Shown here one piece after another: positions 1-7,228 of a DNA stretch of 11,868 bases. Positions within the stretch are counted from its first letter, which is position 1; every line of letters begins with the position of its first letter. The DNA is taken from assembly GCA_900547095.1 (NCBI GenBank), contig URFG01000021.1:1-11868 (forward strand), read 5' to 3'. The DNA comes from an uncultured Oscillospiraceae bacterium. GTDB taxonomy: Bacteria; Bacillota; Clostridia; Oscillospirales; Acutalibacteraceae. The notes below the pieces were generated by a model. The model had not been told where the DNA came from. It saw nothing but the letters and a program-made list of their open reading frames with translations, and did not search any database. The translations under genes were made by a program, and so were the position numbers.

Positions 1-257
1 ATAAAAAGCAGAAAAACAAGCGATGATAAAAATGATGAGAAAAATATTTTAAAAAATGATTTTTTTGACCTTAAAATAAAATAGTCGGAAAATACCTTTT
101 TTGAAAAAGCTAAAATCGCTTTATTTTTGCTTAAAAGGATAAGACCGATAATTAAGCCTATAACAAACAGCAAACACATTAAAAAAACGATTTTATTGAT
201 TTTAAAAAATTTATTGACTTTGAATTTTCTGAAATTGATTAGTGCGCCCTTGTTCAT
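1..257 (-). CDS. spoIIM: SpoIIM-like stage II sporulation membrane protein, N-terminal part (runs off window)
   Basis: An open frame of 85 codons runs from the ATG at 257 to the window edge without a stop. A GGGGG Shine-Dalgarno (266-270) lies 8 nt upstream. The protein starts with a basic stretch (MNKGALINFRKFKVNKFFK), then one strongly hydrophobic segment at about residues 24-42 (VFLMCLLFVIGLIIGLILL), a polar linker of about 35 residues, and a second hydrophobic run (FFKIFFSSFLSSLLVFLLF) cut by the edge. A cytoplasmic basic tail, first membrane helix, extracytoplasmic loop and Ser-rich second helix is the layout of SpoIIM, the mother-cell protein that works with SpoIID and SpoIIP in engulfment. 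Assignment rests on architecture and the sporulation context; another multi-pass membrane protein is possible. A sigma-E-like promoter is described separately. Confidence 0.55.
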   Translation of the reverse strand, partial: MNKGALINFRKFKVNKFFKINKIVFLMCLLFVIGLIIGLILLSKNKAILAFSKKVFSDYFILRSKKSFFKIFFSSFLSSLVFLLF

Positions 258-279
258 AATAATTGCCCCCTGACGATTA

Positions 280-308
280 ATACTATGAGCCAAAAGGACA
301 AGATATGA
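280..308 (-). promoter_or_regulatory. sigma-E-like promoter for the SpoIIM-like gene
   Basis: On the minus strand, TCATATC (302-308) is followed by a 14-nt spacer and CATAGTAT (280-287). The Bacillus sigma-E consensus is about KMATATT-N14-CATACAMT; the match is 6 of 7 and 6 of 8. The predicted start near 273 leaves a short leader containing the GGGGG ribosome site. In B. subtilis spoIIM belongs to the sigma-E regulon, so position and gene agree, but AT-rich DNA yields such matches by chance. Confidence 0.4.
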
Positions 309-463
309 ATAAATTTTATGGAATTGCTTTGATTTATGTTAACAAAATCAGAAAAAAGGTATATTTTGCTTTTAAAGGGTTACATAAAAATAGCTGTGTT
401 TTTAATAAAAACAGCGGTGTAAATATATTTATACTACATTTCTTATTTTATGTCAACCTTTAA
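305..463 (+). CDS. possible small ORF, 52 aa, unrecognised
   Basis: ATG at 305 is preceded by AAAAGGA (292-298) with a 6-nt spacer, and the frame stays open for 52 codons to TAA at 461-463. The product starts MNKFYGIALIYVNKIRKKVY, has many Lys/Asn/Phe residues, and ends in a hydrophobic run (IFILHFLFYVNL). I recognise no family. It may be chance in AT-rich DNA: its start lies inside the -35 box proposed for the divergent gene, and two of the TTATGTNAAC repeats fall within it. Confidence 0.15.
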   Translation: MNKFYGIALIYVNKIRKKVYFAFKGLHKNSCVFNKNSGVNIFILHFLFYVNL

Positions 464-539
464 ATTCGAAATTAAAAAGAATTATGTAAACTATTTATGT
501 AAACCACACAATATATGCTTATGTTAGAATTATGTTAAC
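334..539 (+). repeat. dispersed decamer repeats TTATGTNAAC in the intergenic region
   Basis: The 359-bp gap between the spoIIM-like gene and the reductase holds the decamer TTATGTNAAC at 334-343, 448-457, 482-491, 495-504 and 530-539, plus a weaker copy TTATGTTAGA at 519-528. All are on the plus strand and most cluster within 100 bp upstream of the reductase promoter. An imperfect hairpin (393-415; GCTG/CAGC and T5/A5 arms, AAT loop) lacks a T-tract, so it is not a clear terminator. Apart from these, a weak small ORF and the promoters listed, I see nothing else in this gap. Confidence 0.45.
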
Positions 540-581
540 CCAAATTATTGTGAAATTATTATTTATTTTTTTAAAACTTTA

Positions 582-590
582 TGATATAAT
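582..590 (+). promoter_or_regulatory. extended -10 promoter element for the SDR gene
   Basis: TGATATAAT (582-590) is a perfect TGN extended -10 element. The -35 position 17 bp upstream (562-567, TTTATT) is weak, as is common for extended -10 promoters. A start near 597 leaves a leader of about 20 nt that contains the ribosome site AAAGGTGA at 604-611. Confidence 0.5.
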
Positions 591-616
591 TATTAAAAAC
601 TTTAAAAGGTGATTTT

Positions 617-1351
617 ATGAAAAAATCAGCAATTATAACCGGCGGCTCCGGCGATATCGGCTCTGCAGTTTGCAAAGCTCTTGCCGCAAAGGGTTACAAT
701 ATAATTGTAAACTATAATAAAAATAAGAACAAAGCCGATGCCCTCTCCTCTTCCCTGCGCTTGTTAGGGTGCGAAGCTTATGCTTTTAAAGCCGATGTAT
801 CAAATAAAAAAGAAGTGTTTGATATGATGAATTTCGCGCTTGAAAAATTCGGCAGAATAGATCTGCTTGTAAATAATGCCGGGAAGTCTTATATTGATAC
901 TATTACTTCTCTTGAAGACGAAAAAGCCGAAGAAATTTTTTCAGTCAATTTAAAAGGAACTTATTTGTGCTGTAAAGAAGCAAGCAAAATTATGGTCCAT
1001 CAAAAATGCGGAAAGATAATAAATATATCTTCTATGTGGGGCGATATCGGTGCCTCGTGCGAGGTCGCATATTCGGCTTCAAAAGCTGGAATAAACGGGC
1101 TTACAAAAGCTCTGGCAAAAGAGCTTGCTCTAAGCGGAATAACTGTTAACGCAGTATCTCCCGGGCTTATAGCTACTAAAATGAACGAAACTGTTTCTAC
1201 AGACGATTTAAATTCATTTGTTGAAGAAATACCTTTAGGCAGGATAGGAACTGTCGAAGATATAGCAAAATCGGTCATATTTTTAGCTTCTGATGACGCG
1301 GATTATATCACAGGACAGATATTATCCGTAAGCGGAGGATATGTGATATAA
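617..1351 (+). CDS. SDR-family NAD(P)-dependent oxidoreductase, FabG/YmfI type (possible EF-P 5-aminopentanone reductase)
   Basis: Classical short-chain dehydrogenase of 244 aa, full length for the family. Visible motifs are the Rossmann glycine motif TGGSGDIG (8-15), D60-V61 for the adenine ring, NNAG (86-89), N111, and the catalytic set S139, Y152 and K156 in SSMWG and YSASK. SPG follows at 181-183 and a C-terminal SGGY. Best general match is FabG-type 3-oxoacyl-ACP reductase. The SSMWG..GASCEVAYSASKAG stretch resembles, as I recall, clostridial proteins annotated as YmfI, which reduces the 5-aminopentanone group on the EF-P lysine. No fatty-acid genes are adjacent, which mildly favours YmfI, but the substrate is not proven. 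ATG at 617 has AAAGGTGA 5 nt upstream. The gene is single, with its own promoter and terminator. Confidence 0.9.
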   Translation: MKKSAIITGGSGDIGSAVCKALAAKGYNIIVNYNKNKNKADALSSSLRLLGCEAYAFKADVSNKKEVFDMMNFALEKFGRIDLLVNNAGKSYIDTITSLEDEKAEEIFSVNLKGTYLCCKEASKIMVHQKCGKIINISSMWGDIGASCEVAYSASKAGINGLTKALAKELALSGITVNAVSPGLIATKMNETVSTDDLNSFVEEIPLGRIGTVEDIAKSVIFLASDDADYITGQILSVSGGYVI

Positions 1352-1363
1352 TTATTTTAAAAC

Positions 1364-1408
1364 AAAAAACGCTATGCGGGATTAAAATAATCCTGCATAG
1401 CGTTTTTT
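1364..1408 (+). terminator. strong bidirectional intrinsic terminator
   Basis: A 21-bp inverted repeat (arms 1364-1384 and 1388-1408, loop AAA, one G-T pair) has A6 at its left edge and T6 at its right edge. It can therefore end transcription of the plus-strand reductase and of the convergent mutS2 operon. Confidence 0.95.
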
Positions 1409-1415
1409 GATATAT

Positions 1416-1506
1416 TCAGTTGGTTTTTATTTTGATATTTCCCGTATCAGTTTTTTTCGCATTTGCCGCCGGTAACGGTTTTCGGGACATTAACATTTCC
1501 CGTGTT
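1416..1506 (-). pseudogene. frameshifted relic resembling a DUF4097-type C-terminus
   Basis: Directly downstream of mutS2 the minus strand reads TGNVNVPKTVTGGKCE (from about 1503 to 1456), then hits a stop. In the next frame it continues KTDTGNIKIKTN and a stop at 1416-1418. Removing one A from the A7 run at 1451-1457 joins them into TGGKCEKTDTGNIKI. Short beta-strand repeats of the T-G-N-I/V-x-I/V kind with a GGKCE turn recall the end of DUF4097 adhesin-like proteins. There is no start codon and the 5' part is missing, so this is at most a remnant. Family assignment is from memory. Confidence 0.35.
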
Positions 1507-1515
1507 TTAAAAGGT

Positions 1516-3909
1516 TTATTTTTTCAGCGTTGCAACAGTTACGCCGTTTTCTCCCTCTCCGAATACTCCGAGGCGGAAAGATTCAACCTGCTTATTTGAT
1601 TTTAAGAAATTTTTAACCGAGTTTCTTAAAACCCCTGTTCCCTTGCCGTGAATTATCGTGACTTCATTAAGTCCTGCAAGCTTGGCATTATCGATATATT
1701 TATCAAGTTCGAGCATAGCCTCGTCTGCCATAAGACCGCGCAGATCGATTTGAGGAGAAACTATCCTGTTTTGAGAAGAAAATCCGTGTGAAGTGTTTTT
1801 ATGCGCTTTAGGCGCGTTGATTTTAACAGTTGATTTTCTAAACAGCAGATCGTCAAATTTGACCCAGAGCTTTATAGAGCCCGAAAGGACATAAGCTCTT
1901 TTGCCTTTTATATCGATATCTTTTACCTCTCCCTCGCTGTTTATTGAGGAAATTAGAACTTTATCTCCGATATTTGGCGCAGATTTTAATTTTTCGCCTT
2001 TCACATTCTTCGTAACGGGATCGGAAATTTCATCAAATTCTTTTGACGCCGATCTATATTCTTTTTTGGCTTTTTCAAGAACAGAAGAAGCATTTTCGGC
2101 ATTGATCTTTTTATTTTTTTCTTCGAGTTCATTTAAAAGCTTAGAAGATCTGTATTTTGCGTTTTCAATTATTTCGGCGGCGGTTTTTCTTGCGTCTGCG
2201 GTAAGTTTATTTATCTGAATTTCAAGTTTTTCTTTTTCTGCCGAAATTTCCGCTTTTTGTGATTCAAGCTGTTTTCTAAGCTTTTCTGTATCGGATAATG
2301 CCGATCTTGCTTTTTGTCTTTCAACTTCAAGACCCGCTATCACTCTTTCGAATTTTCCCGACTCACTGTCGACCTGAGCTCTAGCGGAATTTATGACCTC
2401 TTCGCTTAAACCTAATCTTTTGGATATCAGGAAAGCATTTGATCTGCCGGGTGTTCCTAAAATAAGCTTATATGTCGGCTTTAAAGTATTTATATCAAAT
2501 TCGCAGCCGGCATTCTGAACGCGCGGAGTATCAAGAGCATAGGTTTTAAGCTCTGAATAATGCGTGGTTGAAACGGTTTTGGCACCTAGATCCGATAATT
2601 TTAAAAGAATGGCTTTTGCAAGCGCCGCACCTTCAACAGGATCGGTGCCGGAGCATAGCTCATCGAGCAAGACAAGCGAAGAAACACCGCATTCTTCTAA
2701 AATATTTACTATGTTTTTCATGTGTGATGAAAATGTTGAAAGCGATTGAGAAATACTCTGCTCATCGCCGATATCGGCAAAAACCTTTTCAAAAACGGCT
2801 ACTCTGCTGTTTTCCGAAGCGGGTATAAAAAGTCCGCAAGCTGCCATTAGAGATAAAAGCCCCACGGTTTTTAAAGAAACGGTTTTTCCGCCGGTGTTAG
2901 GGCCTGTTATAACAAGTGTGTCAAAATCCGTTCCTATTTCAATGCTTATCGGTACGGCGGTATTTTTATCGATAAGCGGATGCCTTGCATTATTTAAAAC
3001 AATTATATTTTCGTTATTTAGTTCAGGTTTTGTGCAATTTAAGGAATAAGCATATTTGGATTTTGCAAAACAAACGTCAAGCTCAACCAACTTGTCATAA
3101 GAAAAAGAAATATTATCTGAAAAATCCGAAACTTCCGAAGAAATTTCTTTTAAAATTCTTTCTATTTCGGCTTTTTCCTGCGATTTTAATATTCTTATCT
3201 GGTTGTTTGCTTCAACTACTCCTATCGGCTCTATAAACACCGTGGAGCCGCTTGAAGAGGTATCGTGAACAATTCCGCTTACCGCGTTTCTGAATTCTGC
3301 TTTAACGGGAACGACATATCTTCCCTCTCTTTGAGTGATGATAGCCTCCTGCAGGTATTTCGAATTCGCACCTTTTATCGTTTTATCAAGGCTTTCTCTT
3401 ATCTTTGAAGAATTTTGCCTGATTTTTCTTCTGATATTGCTTAAAGCGGCAGAAGCATTATCGCTGATTTCCTCTTCGGAAATAACCGTGAAAGTGATTT
3501 TTTCTTCGAGATATTTATTAGGATAAAGCTGATCAAAGCTTTCTTTTAAAACGGAATTATCAGGTTTAATTTCCGAGTTATCATACCATTTTTTTACTTC
3601 TCTGACGGTTTTAAGTACCGAGGCGATGTTAAGAAGTTCCGCCGGAGTTAATACCGAGCCGACATTTGCTCTTTGCAATGCGCCTGCGATATTTTTGCAG
3701 TTTGAAAAAGGCGGCGCTGAATTAAATGCCGTCAATTTATAAGCTTCGTCGGTTCTTGCAAGCTCTGCTTTTGCGGAAAGAAAAGAAGTTTTCGGAATAA
3801 TATTTTTAATTAAATCGCCGGCGTCGTTACACACGGCAAATTCGGAAACCCTTGCTAAAACTTTATCGAGTTCAAGAGTCTTCATATGTTTGATAATGTT
3901 ATAAGACAT
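1516..3909 (-). CDS. mutS2: endonuclease/ATPase MutS2
   Basis: MutS-family protein of 797 aa without the mismatch-recognition domains, ending in a Smr domain; length and layout are typical of MutS2. Walker A GPNTGGKT is at 336-343 and Walker B LLDE with D416-E417, followed by SGTDP. A charged coiled coil spans about 510-640. A KOW-like beta segment (GDKVLI...GEVKDI) precedes the Smr domain with DLRG at 722-725 and HGKGTG at 754-759. Family members suppress homologous recombination, and in B. subtilis the protein acts on collided ribosomes; the Smr domain is linked to nuclease or splitting activity. I chose ATG 3909 (MSYNIIKHMKTLELDKVL) because GAGAGG lies just upstream; an in-frame start at 3945 would lie inside recO. 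It starts 10 nt after the recO stop, so translation is probably coupled. It ends at the bidirectional terminator. Confidence 0.96.
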   Translation of the reverse strand: MSYNIIKHMKTLELDKVLARVSEFAVCNDAGDLIKNIIPKTSFLSAKAELARTDEAYKLTAFNSAPPFSNCKNIAGALQRANVGSVLTPAELLNIASVLKTVREVKKWYDNSEIKPDNSVLKESFDQLYPNKYLEEKITFTVISEEEISDNASAALSNIRRKIRQNSSKIRESLDKTIKGANSKYLQEAIITQREGRYVVPVKAEFRNAVSGIVHDTSSSGSTVFIEPIGVVEANNQIRILKSQEKAEIERILKEISSEVSDFSDNISFSYDKLVELDVCFAKSKYAYSLNCTKPELNNENIIVLNNARHPLIDKNTAVPISIEIGTDFDTLVITGPNTGGKTVSLKTVGLLSLMAACGLFIPASENSRVAVFEKVFADIGDEQSISQSLSTFSSHMKNIVNILEECGVSSLVLLDELCSGTDPVEGAALAKAILLKLSDLGAKTVSTTHYSELKTYALDTPRVQNAGCEFDINTLKPTYKLILGTPGRSNAFLISKRLGLSEEVINSARAQVDSESGKFERVIAGLEVERQKARSALSDTEKLRKQLESQKAEISAEKEKLEIQINKLTADARKTAAEIIENAKYRSSKLLNELEEKNKKINAENASSVLEKAKKEYRSASKEFDEISDPVTKNVKGEKLKSAPNIGDKVLISSINSEGEVKDIDIKGKRAYVLSGSIKLWVKFDDLLFRKSTVKINAPKAHKNTSHGFSSQNRIVSPQIDLRGLMADEAMLELDKYIDNAKLAGLNEVTIIHGKGTGVLRNSVKNFLKSNKQVESFRLGVFGEGENGVTVATLKK

Positions 3910-3919
3910 TTTTTCCTCT

Positions 3920-4660
3920 CTATAATAAACTATTGTAAAAATCAAGAGTTTTGAAATGATGTTCGGTCTGATAAGTTATGTATTTTTCGGTTATGCCGCT
4001 CATTTCGCGCGCGGCATTTTCTGATAAATCAAAAGAATAAAGCTTATTTAATTCGGAATAAACAGTATGCCTCATAGCTTTGAGAACTGCGGGCGATACT
4101 TTTATGCAATTTTCTCCGCTTTTGCATTCCGGGCAAAACAGCACGCCGTCGTCAATTTTAAAAAAGGCTGTTTCATCTTCACTGTATTTTCCGCATTCGC
4201 AGCAGGCAACAAGATCCGGCTTATATCCGCATTCGCAGGCTATTCGCAGCTCCGTAACGGTTTTAATAAAGAAATTCGATTTCTTTTTTGTACTTAAAAA
4301 ATAAAGAGAATTAAGTATGATTCTTAAAAATTCCTCACAGTCGCTGTCGGAAGTTCCGAGAACACAGCAAATCTCGCAAAAATACTGCGAAAGGGCAAGA
4401 TCCAAAATATCCTGTCCCACCGAAAAAAAGCAGTGCTTTATTGCCGCTTCTCTTATTCTGTAAATTCCGTTTTTTTCTTCAATATTAAAGTCGGAAAAGC
4501 TTAAAAGCGAGGTTGCCGCGCCTTTTTTGCTTTTTATACTTTTTGCTCCTGCGGCAAAGGCGTTTATAACTCCCCTGTCACGCGTCATAAGAGTGACAAG
4601 CCTGTCGCTTTCGTTAACTATTTTTTCCTTTATCACCAGAGCGTCGGTCGAAAAGCGCAT
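3920..4660 (-). CDS. recO: DNA repair protein RecO
   Basis: RecO of 246 aa, a mediator that loads RecA onto SSB-coated DNA in the RecFOR pathway. The N-terminal OB fold is seen in ALVIKEKIVNESDRLVTL and the following GVINAFAAGAK. The C-terminal region has a C4 zinc knuckle, C153-x2-C156 and C176-x2-C179, after ELRIACECGYKPDL. I place the start at ATG 4660: GGAG (4669-4672) sits 8 nt upstream of it. A GTG at 4669 would overlap that same ribosome site and cannot use it. The gene overlaps the end of the upstream YqzL-like ORF by 47 nt in another frame and is followed after 10 nt by mutS2, so expression is operonic. The era-yqzL-recO order matches Bacillota. Confidence 0.93.
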   Translation of the reverse strand: MRFSTDALVIKEKIVNESDRLVTLMTRDRGVINAFAAGAKSIKSKKGAATSLLSFSDFNIEEKNGIYRIREAAIKHCFFSVGQDILDLALSQYFCEICCVLGTSDSDCEEFLRIILNSLYFLSTKKKSNFFIKTVTELRIACECGYKPDLVACCECGKYSEDETAFFKIDDGVLFCPECKSGENCIKVSPAVLKAMRHTVYSELNKLYSFDLSENAAREMSGITEKYITYQTEHHFKTLDFYNSLL

Positions 4661-4772
4661 TGTTTTCACTCCGTTTTTCCATTTCCTGCGAATTTAAAGT
4701 GTTTTTATAACTGATATAATCTTCGGCTTTGCCTGAAATAATGAATTTCAGCCACTTTTTGTTTTTATCCGT
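4614..4772 (-). CDS. yqzL: YqzL-like small protein with apparent ACG start
   Basis: Between era and recO, where Bacillota usually carry yqzL, an open frame of 52 aa ends at TAA 4614-4616. Its N-terminal part reads DKNKKWLKFIISGKAEDYIS and then YK, which fits the YqzL pattern W-x2-F-x2-(T/S)G-x4-Y-x2-YK. A strong GGAGGG ribosome site is followed after exactly 6 nt (ATTTTT) by ACG (4770-4772) in this frame; no ATG, GTG or TTG exists at that position. Either ACG initiates, or an ATG has mutated or been misread (one T to C change). The ORF overlaps recO by 47 nt, compatible with translational coupling. The function of YqzL is not known. Confidence 0.6.
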   Translation of the reverse strand, partial: TDKNKKWLKFIISGKAEDYISYKNTLNSQEMEKRSENNALFDRRSGDKGKNS

Positions 4773-4833
4773 AAAAATCCCTCCGAAAGGTTTATATAAA
4801 TATTATTTCCTTTCTAAGAGAGATTTATAAAAA

Positions 4834-5760
4834 TTATTTTTCAAAATCAAGCCCGAAATTGCGGATAAGGTTTTGCCTGTTGCGCCAGTCTTCTTTAACC
4901 TTTACCCAAAGCTTTAGCGAGCATTTTGTTCCGAAGAATTTTTCTATATCGCGGCGAGCTGAAGTTCCGATATTTTTAAGCATTGCTCCGCCTTTTCCTA
5001 TGATAATTCCTTTATGGGAATTTTTCTCGCATATAATAGTGGCGCCGATCTCAATTATCGGCTCGCCCGATTTGTTGTCGCGCTCATAAAAGCTTTCAAT
5101 GTCTACAGCCGTTCCGTGAGGAACTTCGGATTCAAGCATTCTTAAAAGCTTTTCTCTTATTATTTCGGCTACGATTATCCTGTCGGGCTGATCGGTAGTT
5201 TCGCCGTCCGGGAAATAGTGCATTGAAGGCTTTGCAAATTGAGATAATTCGGATAAAATTTTATCCGTGTTTATCCCCTCTTTGGCTGAAACGGGAATTA
5301 TGCTTTCAAAATTATAATATTTTGAATATTTATCTATGTATTTTAAAATTTCGTCTTTTTCTTTTAAAAGATCGATTTTATTTACTGCAAGGATACAAGG
5401 TATCTTTTTAACTTTTATATTATTGATTAGCTCCGCTTCCGCCGCAGGAATTGAGTTAGGATCAAATTTGAATTTTGCTGCCGCGTCTACAACGAGTACT
5501 GCTGCGTCAACATCTGCAAGCGAGTTTTTAACGGCTTTTACCATATTATCTCCTAAAAGATTATGAGGCTTGAAAAAACCCGGTGTATCTATAAAAACAT
5601 ATTGAATTTCTCCGACTGTTTTTATTCCCATAATTCTGGTTCTGGTAGTTTGCGGCTTTGATGAAACGATAGCCACCTTTTGACCTATTATCTTATTTAA
5701 AAGCGAACTTTTCCCGACATTTGCTCTTCTGAGAATAGTAATAAAAGCAGACTTTTCCAT
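4834..5760 (-). CDS. era: GTPase Era with altered P-loop
   Basis: Era of 308 aa: an N-terminal TRAFAC GTPase domain and a C-terminal KH domain that binds the 3' end of 16S rRNA during 30S assembly. G2 switch I is PQTTRTR (36-42), G3 DTPG (58-61), G4 NKID (127-130), G5 SAK (158-160), and the KH signature GIIIGKGG is at 251-258. The G1 motif reads LRRANVGKSS (10-19), where Era normally has (V/I)GRxNVGKS(S/T). The first invariant Gly of GxxxxGK(S/T) is therefore Arg11, which should harm phosphate binding unless it is a sequence error. The start at ATG 5760 has only AAGG upstream and lies 2 nt after the ybeY stop, suggesting coupling. dgkA and cdd, which separate ybeY and era in B. subtilis, are absent. 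Confidence 0.95.
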   Translation of the reverse strand: MEKSAFITILRRANVGKSSLLNKIIGQKVAIVSSKPQTTRTRIMGIKTVGEIQYVFIDTPGFFKPHNLLGDNMVKAVKNSLADVDAAVLVVDAAAKFKFDPNSIPAAEAELINNIKVKKIPCILAVNKIDLLKEKDEILKYIDKYSKYYNFESIIPVSAKEGINTDKILSELSQFAKPSMHYFPDGETTDQPDRIIVAEIIREKLLRMLESEVPHGTAVDIESFYERDNKSGEPIIEIGATIICEKNSHKGIIIGKGGAMLKNIGTSARRDIEKFFGTKCSLKLWVKVKEDWRNRQNLIRNFGLDFEK

Positions 5761-5762
5761 TA

Positions 5763-6245
5763 TTATACCTTATTGATAGCAAGACCTAATTCTTCGAGAA
5801 TTATATCCTGCTTTTCTCTCATAACAGTTTCTTCAAGCTTGCTGTTTATATGATCATAACCGAGCAAATGCAAAATAGAATGCACGGTGAGAAAAGAAAT
5901 TTCTCTTTCTAAGCTGTGACCGTAAAGCTCGGACTGCATTACTGCGTGCTCTACGGAAATAACAACATCGCCGAGCATTTTCATACCGCTTTCGGGGTTG
6001 GTATCATAAACGCCGTTTTCTCCGAGCGGAAAAGATAAAACATCGGTTGATCTGTCGGTATCTCTGAAATTTTTGTTCAGTTCCCTTATAGTTTCATCAT
6101 CGGTCAAAGTTACTTCAATTTCAGCGTCATAAGGGAAATTTTCTTCCGTTAAAGTGGCAATACAAGCTTTTCTTATAAGAAGTCTTGTCCCCGTGGGCAA
6201 TTTAATCTTTTTTTGCTTGTCTGTTATATTTACCTTTTTTTTCAT
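5763..6245 (-). CDS. ybeY: endoribonuclease YbeY (rRNA maturation factor)
   Basis: YbeY of 160 aa, a zinc-dependent RNase involved in 16S rRNA 3'-end maturation and ribosome quality control. The family block STDVLSFP is at 66-73, after R61. The metal site HSILHLLGYDH (122-132) gives ligands H122, H126 and H132; the residue after the first His is Ser where most family members have Gly. GDVVIS (92-97) is also conserved. The start at 6245 has GGAGG with a 5-nt spacer and overlaps the end of phoH by 44 nt. Placement directly before era joins two 30S-maturation factors in one transcript. Confidence 0.96.
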   Translation of the reverse strand: MKKKVNITDKQKKIKLPTGTRLLIRKACIATLTEENFPYDAEIEVTLTDDETIRELNKNFRDTDRSTDVLSFPLGENGVYDTNPESGMKMLGDVVISVEHAVMQSELYGHSLEREISFLTVHSILHLLGYDHINSKLEETVMREKQDIILEELGLAINKV

Positions 6246-7197
6246 TTCTTCCTCCGTTTTTTTCGTAGGCTTTGATTATTTCCTGAACGAGTTTATGTCT
6301 TACAACGTCTTTTTCCGTTAACCTTACGATAGAAATTCCATCAATATTCTTTAAAATTTTTACCGCTTCTTTAAGACCTGATTTTTTACCGCTTGGCAGG
6401 TCTATCTGCGTGATATCGCCTGTTACGACTATTTTTGAATTAAATCCGAGCCTTGTTAAAAACATTTTCATCTGCTCGGTAGTCGTGTTCTGCGCTTCGT
6501 CGAGAATTATAAAACTGTTGTCAAGAGTTCTTCCGCGCATATATGCAAGGGGAGCTACCTCTATTTCCCCTCTTTCATGATGTTTCTGAAAGCTTTCCGG
6601 CCCTAACATATCAAAAAGCGCGTCGTAAAGCGGCCGCAAATAAGGATCTATTTTCTGCTGAAGATCTCCGGGCAAAAAGCCTAAACTTTCCCCTGCTTCA
6701 ACTGCCGGTCTTGTAAGAATGATTTTCGCGGTGCTTTTTTCTTTAAAGCTTTTAACCGCCTCGGCTACCGCAAGATAAGTTTTTCCCGTTCCCGCAGGGC
6801 CGACGCCAATTGTAACAGTATTCTTTTTAATTGCTTCGATATATTTTTTCTGCCCTAAAGTCTTAGGTTTTACAGGCTTGCCCGAAGAAGTGATATAAGC
6901 AGGTCCGTCGCCTGCTAAGCTTTCTATTTTTGACTCAATGCCGTCTTCTATCATATCCGTAACATAACTCACGGTTTGCTCGTTTAAAGCTTCGCCGTTA
7001 TCAAGATAGGATTTAAGACAGTTTATAGCTTTTAATGCTCTTTTTATGTTCTCTTCTTCGCCTTTTATTTTAAGCTTGGAATCCCTTAAAAGAAAAGAAA
7101 CATTGAATTTCTTTTCAAGCAAAGATATATTATTGTCAAACTCGCCGAAAAGATCCGTTAAATTGTTTATTTCCGATAAATCAAAATAAAGCTCTAT
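6202..7197 (-). CDS. phoH: PhoH-like ATPase (PhoH family protein); start codon problematic
   Basis: PhoH-family P-loop ATPase, linked to RNA metabolism and commonly paired with ybeY. With the extended start it is 331 aa: Walker A GPAGTGKT at 133-140, RPAVEAGESLGFLPGD after it, and Walker B ILDEAQN (D233-N237). The N-terminal small domain begins ELYFDLSEINNLTDLFGEFD, which aligns with the usual PhoH beginning (short strand, then LFG.xxxN). That part lies upstream of the first standard start in frame, a TTG at 7122 with no ribosome site. The natural position has ATA (7195-7197), 11 nt after GGAG (7209-7212); an in-frame TGA lies two codons further up. So the gene either starts at ATA, starts late at TTG with 25 residues lost, or carries an error. 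A consensus promoter is directly upstream. Confidence 0.9.
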   Translation of the reverse strand: MELYFDLSEINNLTDLFGEFDNNISLLEKKFNVSFLLRDSKLKIKGEEENIKRALKAINCLKSYLDNGEALNEQTVSYVTDMIEDGIESKIESLAGDGPAYITSSGKPVKPKTLGQKKYIEAIKKNTVTIGVGPAGTGKTYLAVAEAVKSFKEKSTAKIILTRPAVEAGESLGFLPGDLQQKIDPYLRPLYDALFDMLGPESFQKHHERGEIEVAPLAYMRGRTLDNSFIILDEAQNTTTEQMKMFLTRLGFNSKIVVTGDITQIDLPSGKKSGLKEAVKILKNIDGISIVRLTEKDVVRHKLVQEIIKAYEKNGGRNEKKGKYNRQAKKD

Positions 7198-7228
7198 TGG
7201 ATATCACGCTCCGAATTAATATGTTCTT

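Noticed and set aside
393..415. Terminator upstream of the reductase
   Set aside because: The hairpin has a bulge, is mostly A-T pairs and lacks a T-tract on either strand.
1901..2218. Plus-strand ORF of 105 aa opposite mutS2
   Set aside because: Low-complexity Phe/Ser-rich shadow of the Glu/Lys-rich coiled coil of MutS2.
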